Shown: piece after piece, positions 18,528-28,328 of the stretch
Layout of the letters: every line of letters starts with the position of its first letter
Numbering within the stretch: position 1 is the first letter of the stretch
Source: Pseudomonas mandelii
Lineage (GTDB): Bacteria > Pseudomonadota > Gammaproteobacteria > Pseudomonadales > Pseudomonadaceae
Direction of reading: 5' to 3'
Assembly (NCBI RefSeq): GCF_006438925.1
Contig: NZ_RCZA01000003.1
Location: 38,241-102,240 of the forward strand
Length of the DNA: 64,000 nt
Notes under the pieces: generated by a model
The model's input: the letters and a program-made list of their open reading frames with translations, nothing else
Told to the model about the DNA's origin: nothing
Database searches by the model: none
Made by a program: the position numbers and the translations under genes

Positions 18528-19276
18528 GGCGCGCTCTGCTGATCAAGTGCTTCGCGAATACGCCGCACGGCGGCTACCGAACTGGCATTGTCGCCGTGTA
18601 CGCAAAGGGTATTGGCCTGCAAATGCAAGGCACTGCCATCGCTGGCCGTGAGGTTGCCGCCGCGGGCAATGGTCAGCGCCTGCTCGATGATTGTTTCGGG
18701 ATCGTGATGCACTGCGCCCGGCAGTTGCCGCGAGACCAGCATTCCCGCGCTGTCGTAAGCGCGATCGGCGAAAGCTTCAAACCACAGGGTCACACCATAT
18801 TCATCGCCCAATTGCTGAGCTGCGCTGTTGTCGCGAGTGGCCATCAACATCAACGGCAACTGGCGATCATAGGACGCCACGGCCTGAAGCACCGCGCGCA
18901 ATTGCGCCGGGTTGGCCATCATGTCGTTGTACATCGCACCGTGTGGCTTGACGTAACTCACCCGCCCGCCCTGAGCCCGGCAAATGCCGTCGAGAGCGCC
19001 GATCTGGTAATGCACAATGTCCTGAAGTTCCTGGGCGGCGTAGGCCATGGAACGGCGGCCGAAGCCGACCAGATCCTGATACGCCGGATGTGCGCCGATC
19101 TGCACGCCATTGCTCAAGGCCAGGCTGACGGTCTTGCGCATGATGCTCGGGTCGCCGGCATGAAAGCCGCAGGCGATGTTGGCGCAATCGATGAAGGGCA
19201 TGACCTCGGCGTCCAGACCCATGGTCCAGTTGCCGAAACTCTCGCCGATGTCGCAGTTCAATAGCAGGCGGCTCAC
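18524..19276 (-). CDS. pxpA: 5-oxoprolinase subunit A (LamB/YcsF family)
   Basis: A 250-residue TIM-barrel-like subunit of the 5-oxoprolinase. It opens with [14 protein letters not shown] and [15 protein letters not shown], the family hallmark, and has [13 protein letters not shown]. The GTG at 19276 was chosen: AGGAG lies 8 bases before it and the family starts right at this point, whereas a frame to 19318 adds an unconserved tail. It is followed without gap by pxpB and pxpC. The MFS gene upstream probably supplies pyroglutamate or a related substrate. Confidence 0.92.
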   Translation of the reverse strand: MSRLLLNCDIGESFGNWTMGLDAEVMPFIDCANIACGFHAGDPSIMRKTVSLALSNGVQIGAHPAYQDLVGFGRRSMAYAAQELQDIVHYQIGALDGICRAQGGRVSYVKPHGAMYNDMMANPAQLRAVLQAVASYDRQLPLMLMATRDNSAAQQLGDEYGVTLWFEAFADRAYDSAGMLVSRQLPGAVHHDPETIIEQALTIARGGNLTASDGSALHLQANTLCVHGDNASSVAAVRRIREALDQQSAP

Positions 19277-19336
19277 GATGAACACTCCTGTAGGTTTTAT
19301 TCTTTTAGCTGTAGGCATTCGCCCGCAGATTATCAG

Positions 19337-20623
19337 CTACTCGGCTTCCAGTTGCTTGCCACGGGTTTCCGGCAAGCTCAGCGCCGCAAGGATCACTACC
19401 CCGTAGGACACAGCCGCAAAAGCACCGATTCCCACACTCAATGGCACCTTCTGGCTCATCAAGCCGATCAACAGCGGGAACAACGCCGCCAGCGCCCGGC
19501 CGATGTTGTAGCAAAAGCCCTGACCCGAACCGCGAATCCGCGTTGGAAACAGCTCGGTCAAAAACGCGCCCATGCCGCTGAAAATCCCCGAAGCGAAGAA
19601 GCCCAAAGGAAAGCCCAGCCAGAGCATCACGCCATTGCTGACCGGCAATTGGGTGTAGAACAGAACAATGGTGAACGAGCCGACCGCAAACAGAATGAAG
19701 TTCTTTTTACGCCCGAGGATGTCAGTCAAATACGCGCTGATGACATAGCCGATGTAGGAACCGACGATCACCATCGCCAGATAACCGCCCGTACCGAGTA
19801 CGCTCAAACCGCGTTCGTTCTTCAGAAAGGTCGGCAACCAGGAGGTGATCGCGTAGTAGCCGCCCAGAGCACCGGTGGTCAGCACCGAAGCGCGAATCGT
19901 GGTGAAAAGGATGCCGGGAGCGAATATCTCGTAAAACTTTGCCGGATTACTGGGCTCTTGCTTAGCCTTGGCTTCGCGATAGATTTCCGGGTCCTTGACC
20001 AGTCGGCGGACGAAGATCACAAAGATCGCCGGCACGATGCCAAGGATGAAGAGTGCGCGCCAGGCGTCTTCCGGTGGCAGCACCGAGAACAGCAGCGCAT
20101 ACAAGATCGCCGTCAGTCCCCAACCCAATGCCCAGCCGGATTGCACCATGCCCACCGCTTTGCCGCGGTCCTTGGCGCGAATTACTTCACCCATCAGCAC
20201 CGCGCCAGCGGTCCATTCGCCGCCGAAACCGAAGCCCATCAGGGTGCGGCTGATCAGCAGTTGCTCGTAGTTCTGGGCGAAGCCGCAGAGGAAGGTGAAG
20301 AAGGCGAACCACAGCACGGTGAGTTGCAAGGTGCGTACGCGACCGATGCGGTCGGAGAGAATCCCCGCCACCCAACCGCCGATGGCCGAGGCGATCAGGG
20401 TGCTGGTGTGAATCAGCCCGGCCTCGCCGGTGGTGATGCCCCACATCGCAATCAGGGTCGGCACCACGAAGCTGAGCATCTGCGTGTCCATGCCGTCCAG
20501 GCCATAGCCGATCTTGCAGCTCCAGAACGTGCGGCGTTCCTGCTTGTTGATGTTGTGGTACCAGTCGAAAGGTCCCGGGCGAACCGTGGCTTTTGGGATG
20601 TCGAGCGTGTCGGGCGCACTCAT
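19337..20623 (-). CDS. MFS transporter (sugar/acid:H+ symporter type)
   Basis: A 428-residue permease with 12 predicted membrane segments. GILSDRIGRVRTLQ and FGFGGEWTAGAVLMGE match the carboxylic acid and aromatic acid MFS groups. It lies 60 bp upstream of pxpA on the same strand and so probably belongs to the pxp operon as an importer of 5-oxoproline or a related compound. It is divergent from a LysR gene (148 bp), its likely regulator. Confidence 0.88.
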   Translation of the reverse strand: MSAPDTLDIPKATVRPGPFDWYHNINKQERRTFWSCKIGYGLDGMDTQMLSFVVPTLIAMWGITTGEAGLIHTSTLIASAIGGWVAGILSDRIGRVRTLQLTVLWFAFFTFLCGFAQNYEQLLISRTLMGFGFGGEWTAGAVLMGEVIRAKDRGKAVGMVQSGWALGWGLTAILYALLFSVLPPEDAWRALFILGIVPAIFVIFVRRLVKDPEIYREAKAKQEPSNPAKFYEIFAPGILFTTIRASVLTTGALGGYYAITSWLPTFLKNERGLSVLGTGGYLAMVIVGSYIGYVISAYLTDILGRKKNFILFAVGSFTIVLFYTQLPVSNGVMLWLGFPLGFFASGIFSGMGAFLTELFPTRIRGSGQGFCYNIGRALAALFPLLIGLMSQKVPLSVGIGAFAAVSYGVVILAALSLPETRGKQLEAE

Positions 20624-20771
20624 GGCAAATCTCCGCGCTAATTTTTATTGGTATTGTTCTGAGCCCCGACGACGCCTATCGTGGGAACCGGATGACCTGA
20701 TTTTTGGGCTGCCGGCCCTGCTGCGTCCAACTAATAAAAACCCGCTCTAGACATAAGAAAAACTTGTCCTT

Positions 20772-21686
20772 ATGAACCTGAAGTTTCTCGAGACCTTTGT
20801 CTGGGTCGCCCGACTCAAGAGTTTTCGCCTGACGGCAGACAAGCTCTTCACCACCCAGGCGTCGATTTCCAGTCGCATTGCCGTGCTCGAAGGCGAGCTC
20901 GGGGTGAAGCTGTTCCTGCGCGATTCACGTGGCGTGAGCCTGACGCCCGAAGGCTTGAAGGTGCTCGAGTACGCCGAGCAAATGATGGACACCATGCAAG
21001 CCCTCAAGCAGTCGATCGAAACCCGCTCGAGCAAGGTCGGACGGGTTCGCATCGGCGTGATGGACACGGTCATCCATACCTGGTTGAGCCCGCTGGTGGC
21101 GCAAATGATGGATCACTATCCGCTGGTGGAAATCGAGTTAGTGGCCGATACCGCACTCAACCTCTGCGATCAGCTGCAAAAAGGCTTTCTCGATCTGATC
21201 CTGCAAACCGACCTGTTGCGTCAGGAAAGCGTGCGCAGCCTTGAGCTGGCCAGTCACCCGATGGGCTGGATTGTGGCGACTAACTCGATCTACAACCGCG
21301 AGTATTCAGGCATTGCCGACCTGGCGCGGGAACGGATCATTACCTATTCGAAAAACTCTCATCCGCACCAGGAGATTCTCGCCCTGATGCAGGCCAACGG
21401 CATCATGACGCCACGGTTGAACTGCGTGAACTCGGTATCGGCGATCACCCGGTTGCTGCGGGACGGTTTCGGTATTGGCGCGCTGCCACCGGTGCTGGTC
21501 GCCGAGGAACTGGCGCGGGGGGAGTTGACCTTGCTGGCCATCGACCAACGTCCACCGAATTTGCAGGTGGTGGTGTCGTGGCGGGTTGGCGTGGAGTGGG
21601 TCGAGGAGATTGTTTCGTTGTGTCAGCAGGTGCTGGACGGGTATGCGCGCAAGGTGGGTGAGGATTACATCACTTTGAGTCGTTGA
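20772..21686 (+). CDS. LysR family regulator, likely of the pxp operon
   Basis: A 304-residue LysR protein. The N-terminus MNLKFLETFVWVARLKSFRLTADKL with TQASISSRIAVLEGELGVKLFLRD is the winged helix. It is divergent from the MFS-pxpABC operon, the classical arrangement for a LysR regulator and its target. Confidence 0.92.
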   Translation: MNLKFLETFVWVARLKSFRLTADKLFTTQASISSRIAVLEGELGVKLFLRDSRGVSLTPEGLKVLEYAEQMMDTMQALKQSIETRSSKVGRVRIGVMDTVIHTWLSPLVAQMMDHYPLVEIELVADTALNLCDQLQKGFLDLILQTDLLRQESVRSLELASHPMGWIVATNSIYNREYSGIADLARERIITYSKNSHPHQEILALMQANGIMTPRLNCVNSVSAITRLLRDGFGIGALPPVLVAEELARGELTLLAIDQRPPNLQVVVSWRVGVEWVEEIVSLCQQVLDGYARKVGEDYITLSR

Positions 21687-21691
21687 AGATC

Positions 21692-21795
21692 AAAAGATCG
21701 TCCGAACGCGGCCCGAACCTTCGGCAGCTCCTACAGGGGAACGCATTCCAAGGTAGGAGCTGCCGAAGGTTCGGGCCGCGTTCGGACGATCTTTT
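21692..21795. repeat. Perfect 42-bp inverted repeat (REP pair)
   Basis: Arms at 21692-21733 and 21754-21795 are exact inverse copies over 42 bp, starting AAAAGATCGTCCGAACGCGG, with a 20-base loop. The outer part ends in CTTTT on the right and AAAAG on the left, so it can act as a terminator for both converging genes. Confidence 0.9.
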
Positions 21796-21799
21796 GCTG

Positions 21800-22342
21800 T
21801 TACAACCCCCGCACATCCCGATCTTCGATCGGCCGGCTCTGGCGCAGGCGTTTGCCGCCCAGCACCACCCAGTCGATCAGACGGAACAGGCATTCAATGC
21901 CGAACGACAGCAGCAACGCCCCGCTCATGCCCCAGATCATCGCTTCCGGCGTCAGCAGGATCTGGTAGCTGTAGCCATTCCAGGTTTCCTTGCGAATATC
22001 CGGATCGGCGGCCAATGCCACTTGCAGGAAGCGGATGTACCACGGGCCCTGCATGGCCTGGAACTGTTTATCGAGGGCCAGTTGACGAGTCAGCAAGGTG
22101 CTCAGGCTGTCGGCATCGCTGCGAAAGATAGGGTCTTCGCTGGCGCGGTAATGGGCCACCAACGCCTGCATGTCACCCTTGAAGAACTGATTCGCCGTGC
22201 CCTGAAAACCGCTCAGACCGGTCTGTGCCTCAATCAGATGCGCTTCGACCCGTTTGGCATAATCGCTGATAAACCCTGGCACCTGGACACCGATCAACAG
22301 GCCCGCCGCGAACAACACCAGCCGTAGATAACTGAGCAACAT
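21800..22342 (-). CDS. DUF2937 family membrane protein
   Basis: A 180-residue protein with a hydrophobic N-terminal segment (LLSYLRLVLFAAGLLIGVQVPGF, split by the charged start) and a second one near residues 134-158 (MIWGMSGALLLSFGIECLFRLIDW). Between them lies a helical periplasmic-looking region. It matches DUF2937, whose function is unknown. It follows the glutamine amidotransferase gene by 12 bp, so the two share a transcript. Confidence 0.75.
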   Translation of the reverse strand: MLLSYLRLVLFAAGLLIGVQVPGFISDYAKRVEAHLIEAQTGLSGFQGTANQFFKGDMQALVAHYRASEDPIFRSDADSLSTLLTRQLALDKQFQAMQGPWYIRFLQVALAADPDIRKETWNGYSYQILLTPEAMIWGMSGALLLSFGIECLFRLIDWVVLGGKRLRQSRPIEDRDVRGL

Positions 22343-22354
22343 GAGGGGAAATCC

Positions 22355-23131
22355 TTATTCGGTCTTGCCCTGGCTGACGCATTCACCGCGTCGCCAGAGG
22401 CTCCATTGGCCCGGTTCGTAGCGGGTCCAGGTTTCGTTTTCGGTCAAGGGTTCGGTGGCGATCACGGTGACCACGTCGTTGGGCGTGGTTTCGGCCTGGA
22501 AATCGACGATCACATCGACGTCCTTCAAGCGCGCCGGGCCGAATGGCGCGCGACGGGTGATTTGCGCCAGTTTGGTCGAGCAATAGCAGAACAACCAGTC
22601 GCCATCGCTGAGCAGGCAGTTGAACACGCCTTTGCTGCGGTATTCGGCGCAGGCGGCCACCAGGTCTGGCAGCAGTTCTTCGACCTCTACCGGTTCCGGG
22701 AACGCTGCGCGCACGCGGTTGAGCAAATCGCAGAACGCCGCCTCGCTGTCGGTATCGCCAACGGGGCGGTAAAAACTCCTGATCGGTTGAAACTCCGCGA
22801 GTTGGCCGTTATGGGCGAAACACCAGTTACGGCCCCACAGCTCACGCACAAACGGATGGGTATTGGACAGGCAGACCTTGCCGACGTTGGCTTGGCGGAT
22901 GTGCCCGATCACCACTTCGCTCTTGATCGGATAGCGTTGCACCAGATTCGCGACTTCGGACTCACAGCTCGCCGCCGGGTCCTGAAACAGGCGCAGGCCA
23001 CGGCCCTCGTAAAAAGCGATGCCCCAGCCGTCACGGTGCGGACCGGTACGGCCGCCGCGCTGCATCAGCCCGGTGAAGCTGAACACGATATCGGTCGGCA
23101 CATTGGCGCTCATGCCCAATAACTCACACAT
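22355..23131 (-). CDS. Class II glutamine amidotransferase (YafJ-like)
   Basis: A 258-residue Ntn-type amidotransferase. The nucleophile is Cys2 in [42 protein letters not shown] and [11 protein letters not shown] are the other family blocks. The ATG at 23131 is required because the catalytic Cys must become the N-terminal residue. Members act on unknown amide substrates; the E. coli relative is YafJ. Confidence 0.9.
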   Translation of the reverse strand: MCELLGMSANVPTDIVFSFTGLMQRGGRTGPHRDGWGIAFYEGRGLRLFQDPAASCESEVANLVQRYPIKSEVVIGHIRQANVGKVCLSNTHPFVRELWGRNWCFAHNGQLAEFQPIRSFYRPVGDTDSEAAFCDLLNRVRAAFPEPVEVEELLPDLVAACAEYRSKGVFNCLLSDGDWLFCYCSTKLAQITRRAPFGPARLKDVDVIVDFQAETTPNDVVTVIATEPLTENETWTRYEPGQWSLWRRGECVSQGKTE

Positions 23132-23163
23132 GCTCGGATTCTCGCTCAAAGGCAGGGGCAAGG

Positions 23164-23661
23164 TTACAGACGCGGCTCGACCCGCGATCGCTGAGGGTTG
23201 CTCGGCACCGGTGGACGACCGTAACGATCATCGCCTGCTCCGCCGAATGGATGATCCTCTTCAGGGTCATCGGCCCGGGCCGCAGCCTTGGCAGCGGCAG
23301 CCTGTTCCTTGCGAGCGTTGGACGCACGTTCGATAGGGAAACGGATCGCCACAAATACCAGGTAAATGCCGAAGGCGATCATGCTGTACATGAACAGGTC
23401 GGAAATCGCCCGCCAAGCGTTGTTGCCGACTTTGAACAATAGATCAAGGGCAGTAATGGCGATGGCCGGGGCAACCTTTTCCTTCACCGGATCAATGATG
23501 GTCGGGCTGAACAGCAACACAGCAACCAATAGCCGTAACGGCTCACGCAGCCAGCGCCACATCCAGCGGGTGATACGCATCCACACCAACAGGCAGCCCA
23601 AAGCGGCGATGGCGTAGAGGCCCCAAGCGATCAGATAGTCGTTCTCGGTCATGGTGTCCAT
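23164..23661 (-). CDS. Conserved Pseudomonas membrane protein of unknown function
   Basis: A 165-residue protein with three hydrophobic segments (about residues 8-28, 40-52 and 88-108) and a charged C-terminal tail with an Ala/Lys coiled-coil-like stretch and a proline-rich end. I do not recognise a named domain. It precedes the amidotransferase and DUF2937 genes by 32 bp and probably heads their operon. An ATG at 23652 is an alternative start. Confidence 0.7.
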   Translation of the reverse strand: MDTMTENDYLIAWGLYAIAALGCLLVWMRITRWMWRWLREPLRLLVAVLLFSPTIIDPVKEKVAPAIAITALDLLFKVGNNAWRAISDLFMYSMIAFGIYLVFVAIRFPIERASNARKEQAAAAKAAARADDPEEDHPFGGAGDDRYGRPPVPSNPQRSRVEPRL

Positions 23662-23743
23662 GGCAAGGCAGGCAAAGAGGCGCTTATAGTAACGACTTTT
23701 CGCACGTCAGGCTTGCTCCAATGCCAGTCGGTCAAGACACAGA

Positions 23744-23839
23744 ACCTGTGGGAGCGAGCTTGCTCGCGATGAGGCCAGTACATTCAACATCAATGTTGTA
23801 TGGCCATCCGTCATCGCGAGCAAGCTCGCTCCCACAGGT
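23744..23839. repeat. Paired REP hairpins
   Basis: ACCTGTGGGAGCGAGCTTGC at 23744 is repeated inverted at the right end, with matching arms of about 27 bp around a loop containing the dyad CAACATCAATGTTG. Confidence 0.88.
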
Positions 23840-23877
23840 GCGAAGTCCCTATTTCGTACATCGTCCGAGAGCCATTC

Positions 23878-25932
23878 ATGCCCGTATCCGACAACGTCTC
23901 AAGCGCCCCAATCGCCCACAAGGCTGACGGTTCTGACCCGTATGCCTGGCTGCAGGAGCGCGACACCGACGCGGTGCTCGACTACCTGAAAGCGGAAAAC
24001 CGCTACCAAGAGGCGCAAACCGCCGACCAGGCCGGGTTGCGTGAAACCCTGTTCGAAGAGATCAAGGCCCGGATTCTCGAAACCGACCTGTCCTTGCCCT
24101 CCCCTTGGGGTCCGTACTTGTATTACACGCGCACCACGGCCGGTGATGAATATGCCCGTCACTACCGCTGCCCGCGCCCTGCCGATGACAGCCTGCTGCT
24201 CGACGAAAGCCAGGAACAGCTGCTACTGGACCCGAATGAACTGGCCAACGGCGGCTTCTTTTCCCTGGGCGCCTTCAGTATCAGCCCGGACCACCAGCGT
24301 CTGGCCTACAGCATCGACGCCACGGGCGAGGAGATTTTCACGCTGTTCGTCAAGGAATTGTCCAACGGCCGTGTCAGCGAACTGGAATTCCAGGATTGCG
24401 ACGGCAGCATGACCTGGGCCAATGACAGCCTGACGCTGTTCTTCGGCGAACTGGACGACACCCATCGCCCGCACAAGCTGTTCCGCTATCGGCTGGACGG
24501 TACGGCGGCCGAAGAAGTGTTCCATGAGCCGGACGGTCGATTCTTCATGCATTGCTACCGCTCCAGTTCCGAGCAGCAATTACTGCTGTCCCTGGGCAGC
24601 AAAACCACCAGCGAAGTCTGGGTGCTTGACGCGTTCCAGCCGCAGCAGGCTTTTACCTGCATCGCACCAAGGGCTGAAGACCACGAGTACGACGTCGACC
24701 ACGGCGCGCTCAATGGTGAATGGACCTGGTTCATTCGCACCAATCGCGACGGCATCAACTTTGCCCTGTACCACGCCGTAGACACCGGCGTGGCGCCGAC
24801 CGAGGCCGACTGGCAGAACCTGATCCCGCACAACGACACGGTGATGATCGAAGGCATGAGCCTGAATGCCGGTGCCATGACCCTGAGCTTGCGTGAGGGT
24901 GGCTTGCCGATCATCGAAGTTCATCCGCAAGACCTGCCGAGCTACCGTGTGCAATTACCGGATGCGGCCTACAGCCTTCATGTGCAGAACAGTCTGGAGT
25001 TCGTCAGCGACAAGATCCGTCTGCGCTACGAAGCCTTGAACCGCCCGGCACAAATCCGTCAGCTAGAGCTGGGCAGCGGCGAGCAGAAAGTCCTCAAGGA
25101 AACCCCGGTGCTCGGCCCGTTCGACGCCGATGCCTACGTCAGTCAGCGCCTGTGGGCGACGGCACCGGACGGTACGAAAGTGCCGATCAGCCTCGTCGTC
25201 AAACGCGAAGCACTCGGCAAGCCGACGCCGCTTTATCTATACGGCTATGGCGCCTACGGTGAAAGCCTCGACCCGTGGTTCTCCCACGCCCGCTTGAGTC
25301 TGCTGGATCGTGGCGTGGCCTTCGCCATCGCTCACGTGCGTGGCGGCGGCGAACTGGGTGAAGCCTGGTATCGCGCCGGTAAGCAGGAACACAAGCACAA
25401 CACCTTCAGCGACTTTATCGCCTGCGCTGAACACCTGATCGCCAATGGTTTCACAACTTCACAGCAACTGGCGATCAGCGGCGGCAGCGCCGGCGGTCTG
25501 CTGATCGGCGCGGTGCTCAATCAGCGGCCAGAGCTGTTCGGCGCGGCGATTGCCGAAGTGCCGTTCGTCGACGTGCTGAACACCATGCTCGACCCGGATC
25601 TGCCGTTGACCGTCACCGAATACGACGAGTGGGGCAATCCTGAAGAACCGGACGTCTATGAGCGGATCAAGGCCTACGCCCCGTACGAAAACGTCACCGC
25701 GCAAGCCTATCCGGCGACCCTGGTGATCGCCGGCTACAACGACAGCCGCGTGCAGTACTGGGAAGCGGCCAAGTGGGTGGCGAAATTACGCGCGACCAAA
25801 ACCGACACAAATCCCCTGCTGCTCAAGACCGAATTGGGTGCCGGGCACGGCGGGATGAGCGGTCGTTATCAGGGATTGCGTGATGTAGCACTCGAATACG
25901 CATTTGTTTTCAAGGTTTTGGGCATCGCCTGA
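23878..25932 (+). CDS. ptrB: Oligopeptidase B (S9 serine peptidase)
   Basis: A 684-residue prolyl-oligopeptidase-family enzyme that cleaves peptides after basic residues in the cytoplasm. An N-terminal beta-propeller (about 60-400) is followed by an alpha/beta hydrolase domain. The triad is visible: Ser near 537 in ISGGSAGGLLIG, Asp near 622 in AGYNDSRVQYWEAAKW, and His near 657 in GAGHGGMSGR. HVRGGGELGEAWYRAG is a family block. The ATG at 23878 was chosen because a longer frame would begin inside the REP repeat. Confidence 0.93.
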   Translation: MPVSDNVSSAPIAHKADGSDPYAWLQERDTDAVLDYLKAENRYQEAQTADQAGLRETLFEEIKARILETDLSLPSPWGPYLYYTRTTAGDEYARHYRCPRPADDSLLLDESQEQLLLDPNELANGGFFSLGAFSISPDHQRLAYSIDATGEEIFTLFVKELSNGRVSELEFQDCDGSMTWANDSLTLFFGELDDTHRPHKLFRYRLDGTAAEEVFHEPDGRFFMHCYRSSSEQQLLLSLGSKTTSEVWVLDAFQPQQAFTCIAPRAEDHEYDVDHGALNGEWTWFIRTNRDGINFALYHAVDTGVAPTEADWQNLIPHNDTVMIEGMSLNAGAMTLSLREGGLPIIEVHPQDLPSYRVQLPDAAYSLHVQNSLEFVSDKIRLRYEALNRPAQIRQLELGSGEQKVLKETPVLGPFDADAYVSQRLWATAPDGTKVPISLVVKREALGKPTPLYLYGYGAYGESLDPWFSHARLSLLDRGVAFAIAHVRGGGELGEAWYRAGKQEHKHNTFSDFIACAEHLIANGFTTSQQLAISGGSAGGLLIGAVLNQRPELFGAAIAEVPFVDVLNTMLDPDLPLTVTEYDEWGNPEEPDVYERIKAYAPYENVTAQAYPATLVIAGYNDSRVQYWEAAKWVAKLRATKTDTNPLLLKTELGAGHGGMSGRYQGLRDVALEYAFVFKVLGIA

Positions 25933-25995
25933 GGAACTCCGTTCGGCGTGCCGGTCTTAACACCTGACATCGGACGCCGATACACCACACATCCC

Positions 25996-26090
25996 CCTGT
26001 GGGAGCGAGCCTGCTCGCGAAAGCGGTGTGTCATTCAACATTGATATTGAATGTGCTGGCCTCTTCGCGAGCAGGCTCACTCCCACAAGG
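25996..26090. repeat. Paired REP hairpins
   Basis: CCTGTGGGAGCGAGCCTGCT at 25996 and its inverted copy ending 26090 flank a short loop with the dyad TTCAACATTGATATTGAA. Confidence 0.88.
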
Positions 26091-26151
26091 GATCAGCAGT
26101 GAGCCCCAAGGCCCAAATCCGTAACAGACACAAGAAAAAGACCGTGACGAC

Positions 26152-26625
26152 ATGTCAGAACCGACCTTACTGAACAACGAAATTCGCGACTGGCTGATGG
26201 ACTGTGGCCTGTTCGATCAACTGCTGCCGGCGGACTTTGCCACGGCCTCGGGCTACTTCAGCATCAGCACCATTGCTCAGGGCGAAGAGATTTTCCATGA
26301 GGGGGATGCCGGCAGCTTCATGTGCATCATCCACACCGGCCAGGTGGCGGTGCAGAAAACCAACAGCGAAGGTCACCTGGTGACCATGGCAACGTTGCGC
26401 AGCGGTCGGGCGTTCGGCGAAATGGCCGTACTCGACGGCGAACGCCGCTCGGCCAGCTGCGTGGCCGCGAGCAATTGCCAGTTGCTCAACCTGGGCAAGG
26501 ACTCGCTGGAAAAGATGCTCAACGATGCGCCGAAAATCGCCGCCAAAATCATCCGTGCCCTCGCCGTCTCCCTCTCCAAACGCTTGCGCATGGCCGATGG
26601 GCAACTGCTCTCGCAGCCGGTTTAA
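26152..26625 (+). CDS. Cyclic-nucleotide-binding-domain protein
   Basis: A 157-residue protein made of little more than one CNB domain (about 20-140): GEEIFHEGDAGSFMCIIHTGQVAV, then GRAFGEMAVLDGERRSASCVAAS, the phosphate-binding cassette with the conserved GEMAxxxxxxRSA pattern. It lacks a DNA-binding or catalytic domain, so it is probably a stand-alone cAMP or cGMP sensor. Its stop overlaps that of the convergent proline-rich gene. Confidence 0.88.
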   Translation: MSEPTLLNNEIRDWLMDCGLFDQLLPADFATASGYFSISTIAQGEEIFHEGDAGSFMCIIHTGQVAVQKTNSEGHLVTMATLRSGRAFGEMAVLDGERRSASCVAASNCQLLNLGKDSLEKMLNDAPKIAAKIIRALAVSLSKRLRMADGQLLSQPV

Positions 26626-26912
26626 CCGCCGGGTGATTTGACTTTCGACGGGTTTTGCTCCAGCCCCGGCAGTGGCTGGTCCTTGGTGGGCGGGCTAGGC
26701 ATTTCAATGGGCACCAACGGCGGACCGCCACTGCCGGGCCCGACCCTGGGTGCGCTGGTCGGGGTGATTTGCGGGTACGGTGTCGGGGTCGCGGTGCCGG
26801 GCGAACCGGGCTGCGGCGCAGGGCTGGTCGGAATGGTTTGCAACTGCTGGGCCTGCACTGCAGTTATCGAGAGCGCGGCCAAGGCAATGACCGTTAGAAT
26901 GGTGCGCTTCAT
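26622..26912 (-). CDS. Small secreted proline-rich protein
   Basis: A 96-residue protein with a signal peptide (MKRTILTVIALAALSITAVQA, cut after AQA expected) and a mature part rich in Pro, Gly, Ser and Thr, with no globular domain. The ATG at 26912 was chosen since it makes the signal peptide start correctly. Function unknown; such proteins are common in Pseudomonas. It converges on the CNB gene with a 4-bp overlap. Confidence 0.75.
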   Translation of the reverse strand: MKRTILTVIALAALSITAVQAQQLQTIPTSPAPQPGSPGTATPTPYPQITPTSAPRVGPGSGGPPLVPIEMPSPPTKDQPLPGLEQNPSKVKSPGG

Positions 26913-27010
26913 CAATGGCTCCGTTGGCCTTGTTGTCGTTTTGCAGGCTACTCCCAACTGCGCGTGTTTGCCTTCCCCCTCTTATGCCAATTTCTCCTCA
27001 AGTGAGCCCC

Positions 27011-27697
27011 ATGAAACGTTTCGTTCTGCTCGACACCACTCCAATTCCTGAAAATGGCGGTGCCTTGTGCCTGTTCGAATACGGCGAGGATTTCGTCATC
27101 AAGATCCAGGGCGGCGACGGCGGGCAACTGATGAACACCCGCATGCACGGCTCGGAAGACGCTCTGGCGGAGATCCCGTGCCGTAAAGTGGCCGGTCGGC
27201 CGAATTCGCGCGTGCTGATCGGCGGCCTGGGCATGGGCTTTACCCTCGCCTCGGCCCTCAAGCATCTGGGCAAGACCGCTGAAGTGGTGGTCGCCGAACT
27301 GGTGCCGGGCGTGGTGGAGTGGAACCGTGGACCGCTGGGTGAGAAAGCCGGGAACCCGCTGCTGGACCCGCGCACGGTCATTCGCATGGAAGACGTGGCC
27401 AAAGTCCTGCAAGCCGAGCCGCAAGGTTTTGACGCGATCATGCTCGACGTCGATAACGGCCCCGAAGGCCTGACCCAGAAGGCCAACAGCTGGCTCTACT
27501 CCGCTGGCGGCCTGAGCGCCTGCGCCAAGGCCCTGCGGCCCAAAGGTGTGCTGGCCGTCTGGTCCGCGAGCGCTGACCGACAGTTTTCCGACAAACTGAA
27601 GAAAGCCGGCTTCAAGGCCGAGGAAGTCCAGGTCTTCGCCCACGGCAACAAAGGCACCCGCCACACCATCTGGATTGCCGAGAAGCTCAAGGGCTGA
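27011..27697 (+). CDS. Spermidine-synthase-like methyltransferase-fold protein
   Basis: A 228-residue protein of the spermidine synthase-like group. The Rossmann core is visible as VLIGGLGMGFTLASAL (about 68-83), VVVAELVPGVVEWNR and FDAIMLDVDNGPEGL. The short N-terminal beta domain is degenerate compared with SpeE. The ATG at 27011 starts at a conserved-looking MKRFVLLDTTPIP. Its substrate is unknown; it need not be a real aminopropyltransferase. Confidence 0.82.
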   Translation: MKRFVLLDTTPIPENGGALCLFEYGEDFVIKIQGGDGGQLMNTRMHGSEDALAEIPCRKVAGRPNSRVLIGGLGMGFTLASALKHLGKTAEVVVAELVPGVVEWNRGPLGEKAGNPLLDPRTVIRMEDVAKVLQAEPQGFDAIMLDVDNGPEGLTQKANSWLYSAGGLSACAKALRPKGVLAVWSASADRQFSDKLKKAGFKAEEVQVFAHGNKGTRHTIWIAEKLKG

Positions 27698-27744
27698 GCT
27701 AAACTGCGTTTAATACCGTCATTAGTCTTTTACAAAGGTGAACC

Positions 27745-28119
27745 ATGAGTTCGTCAACGCCTCCGACCAACACGTCGAAACTGGACCGCATCCTTGCCGA
27801 CAATCAGCGCGACAAGGAAATGGGTTACCGCGACAAAGCCCTGAAAATGTACCCGCACGTGTGCGGTCGCTGCGCCCGTGAGTTTTCCGGCAAGCGCTTG
27901 AGCGAACTGACCGTGCACCACCGCGACCACAACCACGACAACAACCCTCAGGACGGCTCGAACTGGGAATTGTTGTGCCTGTATTGCCACGACAACGAAC
28001 ACTCGCGGTACACCGATCAACAGTATTTCGGTGAAGGCTCGCTGAGCTCGCCGAAAATCGCCAAGGCCACGCATAACCCGTTTGCCGCGTTGGCCGGCCT
28101 GATGAAGAAAGACGAGTAA
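27745..28119 (+). CDS. yajD: YajD-like HNH nuclease family protein
   Basis: A 124-residue protein with the HNH domain of YajD: CGRCAREFSGKRLSELTVHHRDHNHDNNP, then NWELLCLYCHDNEHSR. The two CxxC pairs bind zinc, and VHHRDHNHDNN supplies the HNH catalytic residues. It is a small conserved housekeeping-type protein; nuclease activity is assumed from the family. Confidence 0.9.
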   Translation: MSSSTPPTNTSKLDRILADNQRDKEMGYRDKALKMYPHVCGRCAREFSGKRLSELTVHHRDHNHDNNPQDGSNWELLCLYCHDNEHSRYTDQQYFGEGSLSSPKIAKATHNPFAALAGLMKKDE

Positions 28120-28142
28120 CATCTTCAGCACCTCGACCGGCC

Positions 28143-28239
28143 CCTTCGCGAGCAGGCTCGCTCCCACAGGGGATCTTCTGTGAACACAACATTTGTGAAC
28201 ACTCAGGATCCATTGTGGGAGCGAGCCTGCTCGCGAAGG
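28143..28239. repeat. Paired REP hairpins
   Basis: CCTTCGCGAGCAGGCTCGCT at 28143 and its inverted copy ending 28239 have perfect 26-bp arms. A further dyad, GTGAACACAACATTTGTGAAC-like, lies in the loop. Confidence 0.9.
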
Positions 28240-28328
28240 CGGCTGACCAGACACCACCAATCTCCAAACCGAACACCCCTCCCCCAATCCCCGTATAATC
28301 GCGCTTTTTTCCCCGAAGGCACCCGCTC

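Noticed and set aside
19352..20641. 429-codon plus-strand frame opposite the MFS gene
   Set aside because: The same reason: antisense of a clear 12-helix permease, and a low-complexity polar product.
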